A stretch of 9,981 nt of DNA. Origin: CAZIWX01 sp964543125. Lineage in GTDB: Bacteria > Fidelibacterota > UBA8477. Numbering within the stretch: position 1 is the first letter of the stretch; each line of letters opens with the position of its first letter. The notes under the pieces were generated by a model. It did no database searches. It had not been told where the DNA came from and saw only the letters and a program-made list of their open reading frames with translations. The position numbers and the translations under genes were made by a program. The stretch lies in NCBI GenBank assembly GCA_964543125.1, contig CAZIWX010000091.1, forward strand, positions 1-9,981, written 5' to 3'. Below, one piece after another: positions 5,596-9,981 of the stretch.

Positions 5596-7824
5596 TTTAA
5601 TCACCAAAAACTTTCCAACCTGAACCTTCCCGGTCTGAAGATTCTTCACGGTAAAAACATACATTCCGGTAGCGATGGCCTGATCGTGGCTGGAGATCAG
5701 GTCCCAAGCGTGTTCTCCGCCGGGCATAACCACTCTGTTAGCATTGACACGTTGACTCAGGTTGCGCACATCAGCGCCTTCATAAGTCGTTGCTTCATGC
5801 TCGATCTCATCCACCAGATCACCACTCAGGGTATAAATCTTAATGGTGGCTTCCGAGGGTAAATGGGTAAACCAGAGCATGCGTTCCCGCTGACTGGATC
5901 CGTCCCATAGAGCCCGGGCGCGATAGGGATTGGGATAGACACTGACGGGGGCGGAAGCATCTTCCACCGGTGGTGAACCGGGAATGACCGGGGTCCGATT
6001 CTCATTTTTGGAACTTTCCAAACTCGTCAAACCCGTTGCGGGGTCGCCCGTATCAAAAGCGGTTATGGCATAAACCGTTTTATCCGGCCAACCGTTCTGC
6101 ACACCGGTGTTAATCCATTTGTAATAGAAGCTTTTACCCTTGATAACCACCGAATCGGGTTGACCGGCATTATCCGTTATCCGAACTAAATCAAAACCCG
6201 TATCGTAACCAAGATTGTCACCCACTTTATCAAATTCGGCTAAAAACGAATATTGATCGGCATTCCCTTCCGTTTTGGTGCTGCCATAAATACGGTATCC
6301 GGCAAAATCCTGCTTGCGGCTCACCGGATCAATCGCTTTTTCGCTCAGGTTATCCCAGTATAAAGTCACCTCGCCGTCTCCGGGAACGACTGCCAAATTA
6401 GGGGAGGGGGGTGGTTCCGGGACGATGTACCGATCCAGAATACCATTGAAATTAATGTCTTCGCCCGCATCCAACACACCATTTCCGTTAACATCTTCAC
6501 CGTTGAAGGCTTTTTGGGCCCAGTCGGCATTTTTACGTAGATCAGCCCGGCGATCAGCGTCTTCCCGGATCGCCGTATGGGACCAGGGCGCCGCCACCAG
6601 CGCGAATACCACCTGTACCGATTCACCCGGATGGGTGATCAACTCATCCCCAGAGCTTCCCGCGCCGAAGGGACCGGCGGAAACCAGCATCATCCAGGAA
6701 TTAGGAGCATCCAGCCAAGGGGCTTCTCCCGGGGGCAATACCGTGTTCAGCGGATCGACAAAAGGTGAGTAGCTAAGCTTCTCATAACGCTGCTGGTCGT
6801 TAATCGGCATATTGAAATAGGGGAAAGTCATATTTTCCGCTTGGCTCCAACGCCACTGGTTGAAATAGCTGTACCATTCATCCGGGTGAGATTTTTGCTC
6901 AAGGTATGATTTTGCTTCTATCCCAGTACCGTGTAAGGCTTTGATCCCAAAATATACCTGGGACCAGCCATCATCCCCGTCGTAGTCAAATTGATAACCA
7001 ATGTTGCGGGGATAGCCATTATCATCATAGCTGCCGTCGAAACCATTGACGTTATCATACCAACTGAATCCGTTACCGGGGATGAAAATACTGCGGTAAT
7101 TCATGTTGTTCACGGAGGCATCCGCCCAAATTCCGGCAAAGATATTTTTTAGATCCCAGCCCAGGCCATCAATCAGATTGCTGGTGTTAGTGATGGTATA
7201 ATCCAGAATCACAAAGGATTCCATGAAACTATGGCTCCAGGCGTAGGATTCCAGGTGAACATCGATCCCCAAAGGGGTGTGATTGGGAATGGAACCGGAT
7301 GATCCGGTTGCGGAGGTCCAGGTCGTGCGGCGGTCGGTAAAATCAGCCAGAAAATCCTCATGGCTCACAGCATCCAAAGAAAAATAGCGTGCCAGGGGTG
7401 AAGTGCTGGCAGATGAGATGGTTGACCGAATATTAATCGTGTCACCCGCGGCCGCGGAAGTTGTGAATTCAAAGCCCTCTTCGCCGTAGTCAAAAACCCC
7501 ATCTACGATGGCAGTGGAGACCCGAGCGGTTTCTTCGACCCCATCCCGAATTGGAATGGCGCCGATCCACAAGCCGCCATAGCTCATAAGCTCCACCATC
7601 TCACGGGCGGTGCCATACTGTTTGTAGCGGCAGGAGGGTTGATCGGGATTATTCCAGCCTTCCCCGAGAATACCAAAATTGGTGACCGTTAACCCCATTT
7701 CGCCTACGGTGGTATAGTTGTTAAAATCGTCCACCGCGGGCTTGGGCAGCGAGTTTTGGGCCTGCAGGGTCACAGTGCTCCAAGCAAGCGTGAGTATGAG
7801 CACAGACTTTTTCAACAGATCCAA
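5593..7824 (-). CDS. Large secreted protein with Ca-binding-like motif, FN3-like domain and C-terminal sorting-type tail
   Basis: The 743-residue product starts with a signal peptide (MDLLKKSVLILTLAWSTVTLQAQ, cleavage near 23). Residues about 30-435 form a beta-rich region that I cannot assign. It is rich in Trp and aromatic residues and resembles the N-terminal part of many uncharacterised FCB-group exported proteins. DVNGNGVLDAGEDINFNG (444-461) is an Asp/Asn-Gly ladder like EF-hand or dockerin calcium loops. An FN3-like domain follows at about 474-600 (VPGDGEVTLYWDN, FAGYRIYGSTK). The C-terminal domain (VSVYPNPYRARALWDGSS at 627-644, IKIYTLSGDLVDEI, TGMYVFTVKN, GKFLVIK end) is a FlgD-like/sorting-type tail. 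The start is TTG, either 7824 or the in-frame TTG at 7815; no in-frame ATG is near. It is the first gene of the envelope cluster and is followed directly by the S23 cassette. Role unknown, probably surface or structural. Confidence 0.87.
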   Translation of the reverse strand: MDLLKKSVLILTLAWSTVTLQAQNSLPKPAVDDFNNYTTVGEMGLTVTNFGILGEGWNNPDQPSCRYKQYGTAREMVELMSYGGLWIGAIPIRDGVEETARVSTAIVDGVFDYGEEGFEFTTSAAAGDTINIRSTISSASTSPLARYFSLDAVSHEDFLADFTDRRTTWTSATGSSGSIPNHTPLGIDVHLESYAWSHSFMESFVILDYTITNTSNLIDGLGWDLKNIFAGIWADASVNNMNYRSIFIPGNGFSWYDNVNGFDGSYDDNGYPRNIGYQFDYDGDDGWSQVYFGIKALHGTGIEAKSYLEQKSHPDEWYSYFNQWRWSQAENMTFPYFNMPINDQQRYEKLSYSPFVDPLNTVLPPGEAPWLDAPNSWMMLVSAGPFGAGSSGDELITHPGESVQVVFALVAAPWSHTAIREDADRRADLRKNADWAQKAFNGEDVNGNGVLDAGEDINFNGILDRYIVPEPPPSPNLAVVPGDGEVTLYWDNLSEKAIDPVSRKQDFAGYRIYGSTKTEGNADQYSFLAEFDKVGDNLGYDTGFDLVRITDNAGQPDSVVIKGKSFYYKWINTGVQNGWPDKTVYAITAFDTGDPATGLTSLESSKNENRTPVIPGSPPVEDASAPVSVYPNPYRARALWDGSSQRERMLWFTHLPSEATIKIYTLSGDLVDEIEHEATTYEGADVRNLSQRVNANRVVMPGGEHAWDLISSHDQAIATGMYVFTVKNLQTGKVQVGKFLVIK

Positions 7825-7853
7825 AGGATAATTAAAAAAAGATCGGGTGTCAA
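7825..7853 (-). promoter_or_regulatory. Sigma70-like promoter for the envelope gene cluster
   Basis: The minus strand has a perfect TTGACA (7853-7848), a 17-bp spacer rich in T's, and TATCCT (7830-7825; 4 of 6 matches to TATAAT). It lies directly upstream of the secreted-protein gene. If used, transcription would begin near 7818, so the TTG at 7824 would be untranscribed. The TTG at 7815 would then be the start of a nearly leaderless message. Assigned by eye only. Confidence 0.4.
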
Positions 7854-8043
7854 ATACACTTAGAGTCTTCGGAAAATAAAATGTCAGTCCGATTGCGTAT
7901 ACCGATTTGTTATCCGAGCGGCAATTCGAAGCCGTGGTTCAGCAGATCGTCAGTCGGATGGGGGGACATATTTCGGCTCGGAGCAAGGTTGGACACGGCA
8001 CCAGGTTCAGCATCCTACTGCCGTTGGCAAAAGGTTGATCCCG
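7825..8043. other. 219-bp intergenic gap between the isomerase pair and the envelope cluster
   Basis: I see no convincing gene here. On the minus strand a 6-bp inverted repeat (ATCCGA at 7959-7954, TCGGAT at 7917-7912) encloses a smaller stem (CGGC at 7934-7931, GCCG at 7922-7919). No T-run follows, so it is not a standard terminator. The promoter above occupies the downstream end. The gap divides the window into two likely transcripts. Confidence 0.6.
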
Positions 8044-8640
8044 TTAAAATTGTCCCCGAAATTCCCGGGTCAGGAACAGATTCACACTTTTGGTATCCAT
8101 GGGACCGGCAGTGAAATAGAGCCGCCGGGGATAGCGTTTTAGATACAACAGGGTAAACGTCTGAATCGAACTTGTATCCGGGCGTATAGCAACCATAAAA
8201 TCCACCAGCTGGGCCCGTTCGTGAGGATGGACAAAATGCCAGATGGAGGTACTCACTGAATCCGATAGAATAATCCGGAGCCGTCGCATGCCTTTGGCCT
8301 GCCACTGGCGCCACACCTGGTCAACCGCGGGTGAATCCAGATGACCGGGTTGGAAAAATTGGATCAGCATCATTTCAGGCAAATCATCCGGCTGCTTCAA
8401 TAAAAAGAACAGGCGGGTGGTTTCAATGCCTTGATAGGTAAGGAGCGGATTGGGCCAGTGATTGAATTGAATACCGTTACGCTGGGCTGGTAATTCAACT
8501 AACTTGAGCGGATAGGTCCCCGGTGGACTGGAATCCTGGGGCACCAACCTGAAAAACACCACCAACAGCACCAGAAACACCACCGAAATCAAAATCATTT
8601 CTCGTGTGCTGTTACGTAGGTAGATGAGAAATCGGCCCAT
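8044..8640 (-). CDS. Membrane-anchored protein of unknown function
   Basis: I do not recognise this 198-residue product. It has a short, positively charged N-terminus (MGRFLIYLRNSTRE), one strongly hydrophobic segment at about 15-31 (MILISVVFLVLLVVFF) and then a soluble part of about 165 residues. This arrangement suggests a single-pass inner-membrane protein with a periplasmic domain. There is no lipobox or catalytic motif I can name. The C-terminal half is basic (QWQAKGMRRLRIIL, LLYLKRYPRRLYF). ATG 8640 is 6 bp after the isomerase stop codon with only a weak GAG upstream, so it is probably translated from the same transcript. Its membrane position argues against a direct enzymatic link to glycolysis. 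Confidence 0.75.
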   Translation of the reverse strand: MGRFLIYLRNSTREMILISVVFLVLLVVFFRLVPQDSSPPGTYPLKLVELPAQRNGIQFNHWPNPLLTYQGIETTRLFFLLKQPDDLPEMMLIQFFQPGHLDSPAVDQVWRQWQAKGMRRLRIILSDSVSTSIWHFVHPHERAQLVDFMVAIRPDTSSIQTFTLLYLKRYPRRLYFTAGPMDTKSVNLFLTREFRGQF

Positions 8641-8646
8641 GCGAAT

Positions 8647-9927
8647 TTACTCGGATTCGGCTTGGTAACCCGGTTTACCCAGTAATCGAAACATGGCGGT
8701 CTTATAGGCCTCCACGCCAGGCTGATTAAACGGATTTACATCCAGGCTATATCCTGAAAGGGCCACGGCGAATTCAAAGAAGTAGATCAAATAGCCCAGG
8801 TTATATTCATTCAGTTCGGTAATGGAAATGGTCATATTGGGAACACCGCCCTCGGTGTGCGCCTGAGCCGTTCCCTTATATGCCTGGAGATTGATTGCAT
8901 TGAGTGAGAAACTGGTGAGATAATTTAAGCCATCCAGATCTTCCGCATCCGCCCCTATGGCAAAATCGGTCCTGGGTTTATCGACGACTAAAAATGTCTC
9001 TAGCAGAATCCGTTCGCCTTCCTGGATATACTGCCCGAGACTGTGAAGATCAGTCGTAAAAACCGTACTGGCCGGGAAAAGGCCCTTATTCTCCTTCCCC
9101 TCTGATTCACCATACAGTTGTTTCCACCACTCGGCCAGGATTGCTAAGTCAGGATGCCAGTTCGCCAGAATCTCGATCTTGTATCCGGCAGAATAAAGGA
9201 GACTGCGAACCGCGGCGTACAGCACGGCCGGGTTTTCTTCCCGCTCGGTCCAGTGGATTTTCGCCTCGGCATCATTAGCTCCCTGTAATAAAGCCCGCAC
9301 ATCGATACCCATAGCGGCAATGGGCAGCAATCCCACGGGTGTCAGAACTGAAAATCGTCCGCCTACATCATCCGGGATCGTCAATGTGCGATATCCTTTT
9401 TGGATCGCCAGTTTCCGTAAAGCGCCCTTGGTGATGTCAGTGGTGGCAATAATGTGCTTAGGGGCAATCGTTGCACCGTACCGTGTTTCCAGCCATTGTT
9501 TTACGATCCGGAAGGTCACGCCGGGTTCAGTCGTGGTTCCGGATTTGGATATCACATTCACATACACTTCCACATTTTCAAGCTTGTGTAGTGTCCGTTG
9601 GAGTTCATCGGGATGGAGATGATTCCCTAAAAAGAAAACCGGTGCTTCCGGCATGAGTGCCTTGATCACCGCTTTGGCGCCGAGGTACGATCCACCGATT
9701 CCGATACAAACCAGTACGGCACCAGCCTGGCGGATTTCCCGGGCAATTGATAAAGTCCGCCCCAGCCCGTCCTGAGCCTGGCCGGGAAGATCCAGCCAAC
9801 CTAAAAAGTCAGCTCCCACACCTGTTTTTTCGTACACCTGACTCCGCAGCCCTTCGATCCGGTCGATCTGGTTTTGCAGGTCGCGTTCTTCAACAAAAGG
9901 TTTTATATGATCGATCTGAATTTTCAT
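8647..9927 (-). CDS. pgi: Glucose-6-phosphate isomerase (Bacillus-type)
   Basis: The enzyme interconverts glucose 6-phosphate and fructose 6-phosphate in glycolysis and gluconeogenesis in the cytoplasm. The 426-residue product has two SIS-type sugar-phosphate-binding regions, with GIGGSYLGA at 76-84 and SKSGTTTE at 127-134. It carries both family signatures: DDVGGRFSVLTPVGLLP (186-202) and VNPFNQPGVEAYK (397-409). Expected catalytic residues are present: Glu274 in GESEGK, His295 in TDLHSLGQ and Lys409 in GVEAYK. The length is slightly below the roughly 450 residues of Bacillus enzymes and far below the roughly 550 of the E. coli type. ATG 9927 follows a weak GGGA ten bases upstream. It looks intact and is first in a two-gene unit with the membrane protein downstream. 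Confidence 0.97.
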   Translation of the reverse strand: MKIQIDHIKPFVEERDLQNQIDRIEGLRSQVYEKTGVGADFLGWLDLPGQAQDGLGRTLSIAREIRQAGAVLVCIGIGGSYLGAKAVIKALMPEAPVFFLGNHLHPDELQRTLHKLENVEVYVNVISKSGTTTEPGVTFRIVKQWLETRYGATIAPKHIIATTDITKGALRKLAIQKGYRTLTIPDDVGGRFSVLTPVGLLPIAAMGIDVRALLQGANDAEAKIHWTEREENPAVLYAAVRSLLYSAGYKIEILANWHPDLAILAEWWKQLYGESEGKENKGLFPASTVFTTDLHSLGQYIQEGERILLETFLVVDKPRTDFAIGADAEDLDGLNYLTSFSLNAINLQAYKGTAQAHTEGGVPNMTISITELNEYNLGYLIYFFEFAVALSGYSLDVNPFNQPGVEAYKTAMFRLLGKPGYQAESE

Positions 9928-9981
9928 GTTAATTATCCCGCATTATGACGATTAAATGCACCATCGAGCTAATATACGTGC
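9928..9981. other. Upstream region of the isomerase gene (54 bp, cut by window edge)
   Basis: This short AT-rich stretch holds no gene. On the minus strand it contains TATATT and CATAAT, either of which could be a -10 box, but no clear -35 element. A GCGGGA lies just before the isomerase start and may be a weak ribosome binding site. The promoter cannot be fixed from what is visible. Confidence 0.3.

Noticed and set aside
6314..6772. Plus-strand 152-codon open frame opposite the large secreted protein
   Set aside because: It is antisense to a gene with clear domains and signal peptide, and its product is Ser/Pro/Arg-rich without any family pattern.
7881..8114. Plus-strand 77-codon open frame in the intergenic gap
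   Set aside because: Low-complexity composition typical of a chance frame, overlaps the end of the membrane-protein gene, no ribosome binding site and no recognisable domain.

Overview
The window looks like a piece of chromosome from a Gram-negative bacterium of the FCB group. Outer-membrane proteins with 'YPNP' C-terminal tails sit next to a TonB-dependent receptor with a carboxypeptidase-regulatory-like N-terminal domain. This mix is typical of Calditrichaeota, Ignavibacteria, Marinimicrobia and KSB1-like lineages. The phylum is an inference from protein style only; there is no rRNA or other marker here. All recognisable genes are on the minus strand, so transcription runs from high to low coordinates.

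Layout in transcription order. (1) 9927-8647: a complete Bacillus-type glucose-6-phosphate isomerase, followed 6 bp later by a 198-residue membrane-anchored protein of unknown function (8640-8044). (2) 8043-7825: a 219-bp non-coding gap with a good sigma70-like promoter at its downstream end. (3) 7824-5593: a large secreted protein with a sorting-type tail. (4) 5594-4987: a small cassette holding a four-helix-bundle (23S rRNA intervening-sequence protein, S23/IVP) gene, bounded by inverted arrays of 7-bp repeats. (5) 4964-2457: an 835-residue secreted protein made of repeated OB-fold-like domains plus a type IX sorting tail. (6) 2415-835: a lipoprotein with Ig-like domains and a C-terminal glutamine-amidotransferase-like domain. 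(7) 825-1: the first 275 residues of a TonB-dependent receptor that runs off the window.

Genes 3, 5, 6 and 7 are closely spaced and probably form one envelope operon: two secreted or surface-attached proteins, a lipoprotein and an outer-membrane transporter. The substrate cannot be told from the sequence. The isomerase pair is probably a separate central-metabolism transcript.

The most unusual item is the S23 cassette at 4987-5594. Its gene lies between 27-bp imperfect inverted repeats (23/27 identical) built from degenerate heptamers. It fits exactly between the stop codon of one secreted-protein gene and the ribosome binding site of the next. It looks like a free-standing relative of the rRNA intervening sequences that carry this gene family. 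A second unusual item is a long hairpin followed by six T's lying over the first codons of the lipoprotein gene (2345-2412), which could control its expression.
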